From Prochlorococcus_E sp000760215 (GTDB taxonomy: Bacteria > Cyanobacteriota > Cyanobacteriia > PCC-6307 > Cyanobiaceae): DNA of 64,000 nt. Shown here in pieces: positions 36,637 to 45,367 of the stretch. Numbering within the stretch: position 1 is the first letter of the stretch; each line of letters starts with the position of its first letter. A program made the translations under genes and the position numbers. The notes under the pieces were generated by a model, which saw only the letters and a program-made list of their open reading frames with translations, ran no database searches and had not been told where the DNA came from. Where the stretch lies: the NCBI RefSeq assembly GCF_047303175.1, contig NZ_CP138945.1, one strand, 5' to 3'.

Positions 36637-37047
36637 ATGGAAATAAATACGATCAATAATAGATGGGCGATTCTTCAACACACTCTTTCAAAAGATTCAT
36701 TAGAAGGCTTGCATTTTGATTTTTTGTTAGAAGATGGTAATTCTTGTAGAACTTGGCGTCTAGCTAGCTTTCCTCATATAGATGGGCCGGTAGTTGAAGC
36801 AATTCCTATTGCCCCTCATAAACTTTATTGGTTGCAGATAGAAGAATCTCTTGTTTCAGGTGGAAGAGGTTGGGCAAAATGTATTAGCAGGGGGGAATTT
36901 CATGGTTCTTTACCGTTGAATCAGTTGGATTTTTTTTGTATAGAACTTAATAGCACCAGTATGTTTGGCTATTTAGGATTTGGAAATGATAAGTGCAAAT
37001 TCAGCTCTGATTCAGAAATCGATTTCATTTCAGTACTTAATACTTGA
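36637..37047 (+). CDS. Conserved hypothetical protein, 136 residues
   Basis: The function is not recognised. The soluble product is rich in Trp, His and aromatic residues and probably beta-sheet in structure (RWAILQHTLSKDS, LEDGNSCRTWRLAS, PHKLYWLQIEESL, GGRGWAKCISRGEF). The LHFDFLLEDG...CRTWRL pattern resembles DNA ligase D 3'-phosphoesterase-like beta barrels, but the metal His set is not fully clear, so I do not assign it. The gene lies 48 bases before smc on the same strand and may share its promoter. Confidence 0.68.
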   Translation: MEINTINNRWAILQHTLSKDSLEGLHFDFLLEDGNSCRTWRLASFPHIDGPVVEAIPIAPHKLYWLQIEESLVSGGRGWAKCISRGEFHGSLPLNQLDFFCIELNSTSMFGYLGFGNDKCKFSSDSEIDFISVLNT

Positions 37048-37095
37048 GCTTCTCAGATGTTTCGCTAATCTTTAATTTTAAGAACATTATTCCTG

Positions 37096-40000
37096 TTGGT
37101 TTACATCAATCAGGTGGGTCTAACAAATTTTAAGTCCTTTGGGGGTTCAATGACTATTCCCCTTGAGGAGGGGTTTACTGTCGTTACAGGTCCTAATGGT
37201 TCTGGTAAAAGTAATATTCTTGATGGGGTTCTCTTTTGTCTTGGATTAGCTACTAGCAGAGGAATGCGTGCCGAGCGCCTTCCAGATTTAGTTAATAGTG
37301 CTGTTTTGCGAGCTGGTAAGTCTTCTGAAACTGTTGTCAGTGTGAGGTTTGATCTAGAAGGATGGTTGCCTGATTCTGCAGAGGAAGGGTTAGAGGCTCC
37401 GGAAGAAGGACCCTGGATTAAACCAGGACAAAAGGAATGGACTGTCACTAGGCGTTTGCGAGTAATGCCAGGAGGCTCTTATAGCTCTTCGTATAGCGCC
37501 GATGGAGAACCTTGCAATTTGCAGCAACTTCAGACTCAACTTCGGAGGTTAAGGATTGATCCTGAAGGCAGCAACGTCGTTATGCAGGGTGATGTAACAA
37601 GAGTTGTTTCCATGAGTAATAAAGACCGTAGAGGTTTAATTGATGAGCTTGCTGGAGTCGCGTTGTTTGATAATCGAATAGAGCAGACACGCTTAAAGTT
37701 AGATGATGTTTTTGAGCGTCAGGAAAGATGCCGCATAGTTGAACAAGAGCTTCTTTCATCCAAACAAAGGTTAGAGAAAGATTGTGAAAAGGCCCTGCTC
37801 TACAAAGAACTTAAAGAGAAGATGCAAATTGCTAGGAAACAAGAGTCCGTTTTGGTTTTTGAATTAGCTAAACAAGAAAGTAGAAATCTGGCTTTACGTC
37901 AAAAGGAATTAATTGAAAAAGAAGTTGTTGATAAACAACTTTTAGAAAAGTCTCAAGTTAGAGTTCAGGATTCAGAGGAGAAGTTAAATAAATTACAAGT
38001 TGAAGTAAAAGCTTTGGGTGAAGATAAATTAATTTCAATTCAGGGGGAAATTGCAGGGTTAGATAGCCAAACACGCGAACTAGAAAGACAGGCTATGCAA
38101 CATAAAAACGAAGGTGAGAAGCTTCAACATGAAAGAAATGAATTAAAAAATCTACAATTGCAATTAAAAGAAGATTCTATGAAGAGAGCAAGCATATTTC
38201 CTATTGAGAAACTGGAAATTGCAGAAAAAACTCTTAAAGATGCTCAATCTGCAGTTGAAGTATCACGTAGACGACTTACTGATGTTGCAGGGCGATCAGG
38301 CGAATGGGTAGAGAAATATAAAGAGCGCAATTTAATTCGACAGAAGATTCAGATTAAATTGAAACCATTACAAGAAGAGCAACAAGAACTACAGGGAGGT
38401 TTATTACAAATTAATGAGCGGTTAGAAGAATTAAATATTGATCATAATAGAGATTTAATAGAAAATCAGAAATTAAATGATGAGTTATTGAATCTTGAAA
38501 CAGAATGGGACTCTTTATTAAAAATAATTAACAATAAGCAGGTAGAAATAGATAAATATATCTCTGACTTATCTATACAACAAAGAACTAGATTGCGTCT
38601 CGAAAATGACCAAGCTAAATTAGAAAAAGATATAGCTCGTCTTGAAAGTCGAAGAGAAACATTACAAGAAAGTAGAGGTACTGGAGCTTTAAGATTATTA
38701 TTGGAATCAGGCTTAGAAGGAATCCATGGACCTGTAGCTAATTTAGGTGAAGTTGATAAACAATATCGACTTGCTCTTGAGGTAGCAGCTGGAGCAAGGA
38801 TTGGTCAAATTGTTGTTGATGATGATTCAATTGCGGCTAAATCTATTGAGTTGTTAAAAAAGCGTAAAGCAGGAAGATTGACATTTCTTCCACTTAATAA
38901 GATCAAAAACTCTAATTCAAAAAATGTTTTTCAGAGATCAGTAGAACAACATACAAATAATGGATTTATAGGTAAAGCAATAGATCTTATTAAGTTTGAG
39001 AGTATTTATAAAGAGGTTTTTAGATATGTTTTTGGAGAAACTTTTGTTTTTAATGATTTAAATACAGCGCGAACTCAACTAGGATCTTTTAGATCTGTAA
39101 CTCTTGCTGGGGAATTAATAGAGAAGAGTGGTGCGATGACTGGAGGTAGCTTTTTGGCTAGAAGCAGTTCATTAAGTTTTGGCAGTACAAACGAAAATGA
39201 TGATATTGAGCCTCTTAGAAAACGATTGCTAGAGCTTGGTGAGACACTTGTAACTTCTAAAAAAGAAGAATCTCGTTTGATTCAACTATTAGATGAATCA
39301 AGGCCTAAATTAAAAACACTTGAAAAGAGACAAGCTTCTTTAGATGCTCAGCGTTCTACATTTAAACGTTCTAATGCTCCTTTCTTAGATAGACATAATC
39401 AACAAAGCGATCGTTTAAATAGCCTTAAAAAATCTAAAGAGGAGAATGAACATCGATTGGTTTTAATTGCAGAAGAAATCGCACCATTTTTGTTTGATTT
39501 AGAAAAACTAGATGAAAAAGAAACCCGACCTTTATCTGAAGAACAGAGTGACAATATTAAGCAATTACAAGTAGATCTTGAGTTATCAGAAGTAAGTCTT
39601 AGGGATGCAAAAGACGAAAGAGATAATTTGATTAATGAAAAGCGTCATGAAGAATTAGCCTTGGAAAGGCTTGATGATCAACAAAAGTCACTCTTGCAAC
39701 AAGAAGAGAGATTGCAGGAAGCGGTGAATTTGTTAACTAAGAATCATAAGAATTGGAGAAATGAAAATCAAGCTTTAACCATTCAAAAAGAGAAACTGGA
39801 ATTGCAAAAGGAAGAATTAGAAAAATCTTTTGGTGAGAAAAGAAGGGCTAGAGATGCTGCTGAATTGCAAGTATCTAGAGATAGACAAAAAGTCCAAGAC
39901 ATTCAATGGAAACTGGAACGATTAAGGGAAGATTTAAAGTCTATGGAAGAAGAAATACGAAGTGGAAATATACGTATTCAAGAATTAGAAAGGCTTCTAC

Positions 40001-40689
40001 CAGACCCTTTGCCAGAAATACCTGAGGAGGTTAGAGAAAACGGTTTAGAGCATCTTCAGAATCATTTGCAAAACTTACAAGAGAGAATTGAGTCTTTAGA
40101 ACCTGTAAATATGCTTGCTTTAGAAGAGTTGGAAAAGTTAGATATTCGTTTAAATGATCTTGTTCAAAGGCTTGAAGTCTTAACAGAAGAACGTTCGGAA
40201 TTATTGTTACGTGTTGAAACTGTTGCGACTCTTCGACAAGAGGCTTTTATGGAAGCTTTTCAGGAAGTAGATAAACATTTTAGAGAAATTTTTGCGAGTC
40301 TTTCAGAAGGGGATGGACATCTTCAGTTGGAAAATGATGAGAGCCCATTAGATGGTGGTTTGACTTTGGTAGCGCACCCTAAAGGTAAAGCTGTAAGGCG
40401 TTTAGCAGCTATGTCAGGAGGGGAAAAATCATTAACTGCTCTTAGCTTCCTTTTTGCATTACAACGTTTTAGGCCTTCTCCTTTTTATGCTTTAGATGAA
40501 GTTGATAGTTTTCTGGATGGAGTTAATGTGGAAAGACTTTCATCACTGATTTCAAAACAATCAGAAAATGCTCAATTTATGGTTGTTAGTCATCGACGTC
40601 CCATGATAGGAGCTGCTACTCGAACTATTGGTGTCACCCAAGCTAGAGGTTCTAATACACAGGTAGTTGGTTTGCCTTTGGCAGCTTGA
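37096..40689 (+). CDS. smc: Chromosome segregation protein SMC
   Basis: SMC dimers compact and separate the chromosome. The 1197-residue chain has the full layout: Walker A GPNGSGKSNI near residues 33-42, a coiled coil of about residues 170-510, the hinge near 540-690 (GIHGPVANLGEVDKQY, later GGSFLARSSSL), a returning coiled coil to about 1010, the ABC signature MSGGEKSLTALSF near 1106 and Walker B YALDEVDSFLD near 1133. The start is TTG at MVYINQVGLTNFKSFGG, which matches the family N-terminus. Kleisin partners ScpA/ScpB are not in the window. It is followed at 62 bases by a PRC-barrel gene. Confidence 0.97.
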   Translation: MVYINQVGLTNFKSFGGSMTIPLEEGFTVVTGPNGSGKSNILDGVLFCLGLATSRGMRAERLPDLVNSAVLRAGKSSETVVSVRFDLEGWLPDSAEEGLEAPEEGPWIKPGQKEWTVTRRLRVMPGGSYSSSYSADGEPCNLQQLQTQLRRLRIDPEGSNVVMQGDVTRVVSMSNKDRRGLIDELAGVALFDNRIEQTRLKLDDVFERQERCRIVEQELLSSKQRLEKDCEKALLYKELKEKMQIARKQESVLVFELAKQESRNLALRQKELIEKEVVDKQLLEKSQVRVQDSEEKLNKLQVEVKALGEDKLISIQGEIAGLDSQTRELERQAMQHKNEGEKLQHERNELKNLQLQLKEDSMKRASIFPIEKLEIAEKTLKDAQSAVEVSRRRLTDVAGRSGEWVEKYKERNLIRQKIQIKLKPLQEEQQELQGGLLQINERLEELNIDHNRDLIENQKLNDELLNLETEWDSLLKIINNKQVEIDKYISDLSIQQRTRLRLENDQAKLEKDIARLESRRETLQESRGTGALRLLLESGLEGIHGPVANLGEVDKQYRLALEVAAGARIGQIVVDDDSIAAKSIELLKKRKAGRLTFLPLNKIKNSNSKNVFQRSVEQHTNNGFIGKAIDLIKFESIYKEVFRYVFGETFVFNDLNTARTQLGSFRSVTLAGELIEKSGAMTGGSFLARSSSLSFGSTNENDDIEPLRKRLLELGETLVTSKKEESRLIQLLDESRPKLKTLEKRQASLDAQRSTFKRSNAPFLDRHNQQSDRLNSLKKSKEENEHRLVLIAEEIAPFLFDLEKLDEKETRPLSEEQSDNIKQLQVDLELSEVSLRDAKDERDNLINEKRHEELALERLDDQQKSLLQQEERLQEAVNLLTKNHKNWRNENQALTIQKEKLELQKEELEKSFGEKRRARDAAELQVSRDRQKVQDIQWKLERLREDLKSMEEEIRSGNIRIQELERLLPDPLPEIPEEVRENGLEHLQNHLQNLQERIESLEPVNMLALEELEKLDIRLNDLVQRLEVLTEERSELLLRVETVATLRQEAFMEAFQEVDKHFREIFASLSEGDGHLQLENDESPLDGGLTLVAHPKGKAVRRLAAMSGGEKSLTALSFLFALQRFRPSPFYALDEVDSFLDGVNVERLSSLISKQSENAQFMVVSHRRPMIGAATRTIGVTQARGSNTQVVGLPLAA

Positions 40690-40750
40690 AATGAATATGA
40701 GCATGTTATGCGTCACAATGATTTGAATAGTCCAAATCTAGATCTCTAGT

Positions 40751-41821
40751 TTGATCAACACTCAATTTCCTAACGATTTAGGTGACACAGTTCCCAGTGA
40801 CAGACTCTGGCTTCGCTCAGAGTTGATGGGAACTCAGGTGATTACTCGTGATACAGGGAGGCGCTTAGGTGTTGTTGGAGAGGTTGTTGTTGATATTGAT
40901 AGGCGAGAAGTTGTAGCACTTGGTCTTAGGGATAATCCTTTAACGAGGTACCTACCTGGACTCCCAAAATGGATGATTCTTGATCGAATTCGTCAGGTTG
41001 GAGATGTGATTCTTGTGGATTCCATTGATTCTTTAAGTGAAGATTTCAATCCTGATAGATATAGCAAAGTTATAAATTGCCAAGTGATCACTGAATCTGG
41101 AGAACAATTGGGAAGAGTTCTTGGATTTTCATTTGATATTGAAACAGGCGAATTAATTAGTTTGGTTATGGGAGCTCTTGGAGTACCTCTTTTAGGAGAG
41201 GGGGTTTTGAGTACTTGGGAAATACCAGTAAATGAAATAGTTAGCAGTGGCGCTGATCGAATTATTGTTTATGAAGGTGCTGAAGAAAAATTAAAACAAC
41301 TAAGTAGTGGATTACTTGAAAAGATTGGAGTTGGTGGTGCGGCTTGGGATGAAAGAGAAAATGAGCGTTATCGGGTAAATTTAGTTCCAGTTGAGAATCA
41401 ATTAACTTCAGGAGAAGAAATTCAAGAAAATCAAAGAGCCTTAAAGGCTTCAGAAGACCTTGCTCTTCCTGAGGAAGAGCAAGAATTGGAATATGTGGAG
41501 CTAGAAGATCAAAATCAATACTATGAGAAAAAATCAAGATATCTAGAAGATATTAACCCTCCAAAATCTACTGATTTTGGAAACTCTTATGTTAGGAATA
41601 ATGATCAATTTGACTTCTCTCAGGGAAATAATTTTTCAAATAATATTCCTGAATCAAAATCTAATCTATCAAGATTAAACAACGGGAATACTCGAAAATC
41701 TTTGATTAATTCAGATGATCCTTTAGATATTGAGCCTATCAAATTAGAAAGAATTGATAGGCAGAGTATAGACTCTGAAGAAGAAGCTACAAATAACTTA
41801 GAGATAGAGGATCCTTGGTAG
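40751..41821 (+). CDS. Double PRC-barrel domain protein with acidic tail
   Basis: Two PRC-barrel domains are visible in the 356-residue product, at about residues 25-100 (GTQVITRDTGRRLGVVGEVVVDIDRREV) and 110-190 (CQVITESGEQLGRVLGFSFDIETGEL). PRC barrels are small beta barrels found in the photosynthetic reaction centre H subunit, RimM and many stress proteins. Residues 215-356 are acidic, Asn/Ser-rich and probably unstructured. The start is TTG. It follows smc on the same strand and converges on the LpxB-like gene. The function is unknown; thylakoid or RNA-processing roles are both possible. Confidence 0.8.
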   Translation: MINTQFPNDLGDTVPSDRLWLRSELMGTQVITRDTGRRLGVVGEVVVDIDRREVVALGLRDNPLTRYLPGLPKWMILDRIRQVGDVILVDSIDSLSEDFNPDRYSKVINCQVITESGEQLGRVLGFSFDIETGELISLVMGALGVPLLGEGVLSTWEIPVNEIVSSGADRIIVYEGAEEKLKQLSSGLLEKIGVGGAAWDERENERYRVNLVPVENQLTSGEEIQENQRALKASEDLALPEEEQELEYVELEDQNQYYEKKSRYLEDINPPKSTDFGNSYVRNNDQFDFSQGNNFSNNIPESKSNLSRLNNGNTRKSLINSDDPLDIEPIKLERIDRQSIDSEEEATNNLEIEDPW

Positions 41822-41837
41822 AAAATATATAAGGCGT

Positions 41838-43136
41838 TTATTCAATTAATAATTTATCTATTAGATAATTAATTTCTTTAATCATTAGCTTTATGGCACC
41901 AGGCTTACCTCTTAATGACATTAAGTCTTCTTTTTGACCTTCAAGTCTTGTAGGTGAATTGATCCATTCTTCTGCTTCGCGTGCAATATCAATTGGTTCA
42001 AACTTGCCAATTCTTTCAGGTACAATCATTTTTTTTGCTGTTATATTTGGCCATGCCATATATCTTTTGCCACGCATTCTCCATAAGCTAATTAATAATC
42101 CTAAACACCATTTTAATATAGGTAATCTTGCAATTATTCCAATAAAACCATCCCAAGCTTCCATCACATTTAAATGCTGTGTTGGGACAACGACGATCAT
42201 GGGTATCCCTAAAGCACCTAACTCTGCTGTATTAGCTCCAATTGTGGTTATTGCTAAATTACATTGACTGATCAAATTGTGTGCAGGGTATTCTTCGATT
42301 AAATGAATCTCAGTTTTCATTTGGGTAATGATTTTCTTCCAGGGAAAATTTTGACTTCCAGTTTTTATATATTGGATTTTAGATTTGTATTGTTTTGCAA
42401 TTGAATTCTCAGGACCATTAAAAAAGACTATTTCTTCTATATTCGTTGTTGGTGCAATAGGAATCAGCAAATTACATTCTGGAATTATTTTCTTTATATG
42501 ATCTGCCATTTCAAGGAAAAATGGTATTCCTATAGAAAGTTTTGCTTTTTTTGAGCCAGGTAAGATTGCTATCCATTTACCTTTTGGAAGTGGATTACTC
42601 TTGGTGGCATTTTCTGGAATATCTGCCATTAAATCCCCTACCACCACGCAACGTTTCTGTAACTTTTTGGGTAAAAGAGATTTTACTTTAGGAGACATGG
42701 CTGCAATTCGATCATTCCAAAAAGGCCATCTTGCAATCCATTCCGCATACGTAATATTTTTATATTTAAGTCTTGCCGCTAGTAATACACTCCAAAATTG
42801 ATCTCCTCCTAAAAACACTACGACACCTTTGGAAGGCCAAAATCCATATTTTCTAGGATTGATTAAGAGTTTCCAGAAACTCTTGGCAGTAGATACTTGT
42901 TCAAAAACTTCCCATTTTTCAGCAAGTTCCTTTTCCCTTCCTGTTGAATTTGGACAGGGTACTAAAACTAATCTCAGGCTAATTAATGAGTTTTTCTTGT
43001 ATGAGCTGAGACATAAAGTTTCGTGTAATTTTTCTGCAAGAGGTTTCACCCATGTCGTTAACTCTCCAGGCCCATTTGAGACCATCACTACTACAAGAGC
43101 AGGATCTTTTGATGTAGTTGATTTTATTGAATTCAA
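41838..43136 (-). CDS. LpxB-like glycosyltransferase-fold protein
   Basis: The 432-residue protein resembles lipid-A-disaccharide synthase (GT19, GT-B fold) in its opening VVMVSNGPGELTTWVKPLAEKL and in IAILPGSKKAKLSIGIPFFLEMADHI. Further marks are the ITTIGANTAELGALGIPMIVVVPTQHLNVM segment, which matches the donor-sugar site. Cyanobacterial proteins of this type form their own branch separate from true LpxB. It starts at TTG, only 11 bases past the 3' end of the tRNA-Leu gene on the same strand, so the two are probably one transcript. Activity on lipid A or another glycolipid is inference. Confidence 0.75.
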   Translation of the reverse strand: MNSIKSTTSKDPALVVVMVSNGPGELTTWVKPLAEKLHETLCLSSYKKNSLISLRLVLVPCPNSTGREKELAEKWEVFEQVSTAKSFWKLLINPRKYGFWPSKGVVVFLGGDQFWSVLLAARLKYKNITYAEWIARWPFWNDRIAAMSPKVKSLLPKKLQKRCVVVGDLMADIPENATKSNPLPKGKWIAILPGSKKAKLSIGIPFFLEMADHIKKIIPECNLLIPIAPTTNIEEIVFFNGPENSIAKQYKSKIQYIKTGSQNFPWKKIITQMKTEIHLIEEYPAHNLISQCNLAITTIGANTAELGALGIPMIVVVPTQHLNVMEAWDGFIGIIARLPILKWCLGLLISLWRMRGKRYMAWPNITAKKMIVPERIGKFEPIDIAREAEEWINSPTRLEGQKEDLMSLRGKPGAIKLMIKEINYLIDKLLIE

Positions 43137-43147
43137 TTTTTTGATTA

Positions 43148-43229
43148 TGCGGATGGCGAGACTTGAACTCGCAAGGCCTAAGCCACACGCTCCTTAGACG
43201 TGCGTGTCTACCAATTCCACCACATCCGC
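43148..43229 (-). tRNA. trnL: tRNA-Leu, anticodon AAG
   Basis: On the minus strand the 82-base gene opens with GCGGATG and closes with CATCCGC plus discriminator A, a perfect seven-pair acceptor stem. The D arm is GGAATTGGTAGACA and the T arm is GCGAGTTCAAGTCTCGC. The anticodon arm has stem CACGT/GCGTG and loop CTAAGGA, so the anticodon is AAG (codon CUU). A long variable arm makes it class II, as required for leucine. CCA is not encoded. It lies 11 bases before the LpxB-like gene. A34 in a leucine tRNA would need deamination to inosine for wider decoding. Confidence 0.95.
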
Positions 43230-43338
43230 AATCGAAACAAAGTTATGAACTAAGTCAAAGATGATCATATACGGTATAGCTTTACTAAGTATGGGTCTAA
43301 GCACTGATAAAATCTTTTTATATCATTCAAAATCTTGA

Positions 43339-44685
43339 GTGTCACTAGGCAAAGTACTTATAGCTAATCGTGGCGAAATTGCCTTAAGAATACTCCGCAG
43401 TTGCAGGGAGTTAGGCATAGCAACAGTTGCTGTTTATAGCACGACTGATCGAAATGCATTACATGTTCAACTTGCTGATGAAGCCGTATGTGTTGGTGAT
43501 TCTCCTAGTAATAAAAGCTATTTGAATGTTCCCAATATTCTCGCTGCTGCAACTTCTAGGGGGGTAGATGCCATCCATCCAGGTTATGGTTTCCTTGCGG
43601 AAAATGATCGTTTTGCTGAGATTTGCTCCGATCATGGAATTGTGTTTGTAGGTCCATCTCCCCATGCGATTAGGTCGATGGGTGATAAGGCAACTGCTAA
43701 ATCAACAATGGAGGCGGTCGGGGTCCCAACAGTGCCTGGTAGTAAAGGTTTATTAGCTAACTGGGAGGATGCTGCTTCTCTTGCTACTGAGATGGGCTAT
43801 CCAGTCATGATCAAGGCAACTGCAGGAGGCGGCGGAAGGGGCATGAGGCTGGTACAGGCGCCTGAATCTATTGAGGATCTTTTTAAGGCTGCTCAAGGCG
43901 AATCAGAAGCAGCTTTTGGAAATGGTGGTTTGTATATGGAGAAGTTTATCGATAAGCCTCGACATGTAGAGGTCCAGATTTTGGCAGATAGTTTTGGAAA
44001 TGTTGTTCATTTAGGAGAAAGAGATTGTTCTATTCAAAGAAGACACCAGAAATTATTGGAAGAATCTCCTAGCCCAGCTTTAGATAGTGAATTGCGCGTA
44101 CGTATGGGCGAGGCAGCAGTATCAGCTGCAAAAAGCATTAAATATGAAGGAGCAGGAACAGTTGAATTTCTTTTAGATCGTTCAGGGAATTTTTATTTTA
44201 TGGAAATGAATACTCGCATTCAAGTTGAACATCCTGTTACAGAAATGGTTACAGGAGTTGATTTAGTTGCTGAACAACTGCGAATAGCTGGTGGGGAATC
44301 TATTTCTTTTAAGCAAGATGATATAAGACTTAATGGCCATGCTATTGAATGCAGGATTAATGCTGAAGATGCATCTCATAATTTTCGCCCTTCACCTGGA
44401 CGAATTACAGGATGGTTGCCTCCTGGAGGACCTGGTGTAAGAGTGGATAGCCATGTTTATACGGGTTATGATATCCCACCTTTTTATGATTCTTTAATAG
44501 GAAAATTGATTGTATGGGGACAAGATCGTGAAACAGCTTTAAAACGCATGAAAAGAGCCTTAAATGAATGCGCTGTGACAGGAATACCCACAACTATTGA
44601 TTTCCACTTGGAATTACTTGATCGCCATGAATTTCTTAAAGGGGACGTTCATACAAAGTTTGTAGAGCAGGAAATGCTTAATTGA
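43339..44685 (+). CDS. accC: Acetyl-CoA carboxylase, biotin carboxylase subunit
   Basis: AccC carboxylates the biotin of BCCP with ATP and bicarbonate, the first step of fatty acid synthesis. The 448-residue length is normal. The N-terminal domain opens with KVLIANRGEIALRILRSCRELG. The ATP-grasp loop is KATAGGGGRGMRLV near residues 158-171, the RRHQKLLEESPSP segment follows, and the catalytic site includes FMEMNTRIQVEHPVTEMVTG. The start is GTG. It diverges from the tRNA-Leu and LpxB-like unit and is followed by a convergent YggT gene. Confidence 0.97.
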   Translation: MSLGKVLIANRGEIALRILRSCRELGIATVAVYSTTDRNALHVQLADEAVCVGDSPSNKSYLNVPNILAAATSRGVDAIHPGYGFLAENDRFAEICSDHGIVFVGPSPHAIRSMGDKATAKSTMEAVGVPTVPGSKGLLANWEDAASLATEMGYPVMIKATAGGGGRGMRLVQAPESIEDLFKAAQGESEAAFGNGGLYMEKFIDKPRHVEVQILADSFGNVVHLGERDCSIQRRHQKLLEESPSPALDSELRVRMGEAAVSAAKSIKYEGAGTVEFLLDRSGNFYFMEMNTRIQVEHPVTEMVTGVDLVAEQLRIAGGESISFKQDDIRLNGHAIECRINAEDASHNFRPSPGRITGWLPPGGPGVRVDSHVYTGYDIPPFYDSLIGKLIVWGQDRETALKRMKRALNECAVTGIPTTIDFHLELLDRHEFLKGDVHTKFVEQEMLN

Positions 44686-44704
44686 ATTAGGTCCAGTTTG
44701 AACT

Positions 44705-45019
44705 TCAATTTACTTGATTTAGTAATATTTGAGAGATTATTCCTTGAGGACCAACTAATAATTCTCTACTAAGGCTAATGATGCCAAACCAGATTACAGG
44801 CGTTATATCTACGCCACCAATTGGTGCAATAAAGCGCCTTGTGTTCGCTAAAAAAATTTCGGTAGGTATGAAAAAAATAAGCCAAAAACCCTTGTGAATC
44901 TTGACTTGTGGATACCAGGTAAGCACTATTCTCATTAAGAATGCCAAAGTCCAGGCTGCTAAGAGCAAACCTGTCAAAAAATGGATTGTTGGAAGTGCTT
45001 CTATCAAGATTGGCGTCAC
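44705..45019 (-). CDS. YggT family membrane protein (Ycf19-like)
   Basis: This 104-residue protein has hydrophobic segments at about residues 12-34 and 43-58 and another near 70-85, with the family pattern LRIVLTWYP near residue 27 and a following PTEIFLANTRRFIAPIGGVDITPVI. The last element (ALPRRFIPPIGGxDxSP in relatives) is the YggT signature. Plant and algal homologues (Ycf19/YlmG) act in thylakoid or nucleoid organisation and in cytochrome b6 assembly. It sits between accC and psbX, the setting seen in picocyanobacteria. The ATG and the length fit the family. Confidence 0.85.
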   Translation of the reverse strand: MTPILIEALPTIHFLTGLLLAAWTLAFLMRIVLTWYPQVKIHKGFWLIFFIPTEIFLANTRRFIAPIGGVDITPVIWFGIISLSRELLVGPQGIISQILLNQVN

Positions 45020-45104
45020 AAAGCTCTAAGCATCTGTACATCTATCGTATAAAAATGCTTTTACTTCGTAAGATTGTAGTGCTTTTGCTTTTAAAAGAGC
45101 TGTA

Positions 45105-45281
45105 ATGGCTTTTCATTTGTCAAATCTTCTTTTTGGTGCTGCAGTTTCTAATCAAGCTGCTACCAATTCAGCTATCGGCATGATTGGGAGTTTTATTGCT
45201 GCCGCCGCTTTAATAGTTGTTCCCGCAGCCTTTGTTTTGATTTGGGTGTCACAAAAAGATGCTCTTCAACGAGGACGCTAG
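45105..45281 (+). CDS. psbX: Photosystem II protein PsbX
   Basis: PsbX is a one-helix subunit of photosystem II near cytochrome b559, involved in quinone turnover. The 58-residue product begins MAFHLSNLLFGAAVSNQAAT, has a membrane helix at about residues 25-47 (GMIGSFIAAAALIVVPAAFV) and ends with WVSQKDALQRGR, which is the picocyanobacterial PsbX ending with basic residues on the stromal side. The gene is short and easily missed. It lies between the YggT gene and ycf66, divergent from the first and 86 bases before the second. The PsbX call is by recognition of the pattern and neighbours. Confidence 0.85.
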   Translation: MAFHLSNLLFGAAVSNQAATNSAIGMIGSFIAAAALIVVPAAFVLIWVSQKDALQRGR

Positions 45282-45367
45282 GACTAGGCAATTCGTGCTT
45301 ATTTCTTAGACTGATGTAAACGAGTTGGATTTCCAATCGTTTACTAGATGTTTCGTGGAGCTTTATT

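Noticed and set aside
42979..43188. Minus-strand frame running through tRNA-Leu into the LpxB-like gene
   Set aside because: It reads through the tRNA gene and out of frame with the LpxB-like protein.
44775..45041. Minus-strand frame of 88 codons overlapping the YggT gene
   Set aside because: The YggT frame at 44705-45019 has the family signature and membrane segments; the other is a shadow in a different frame.
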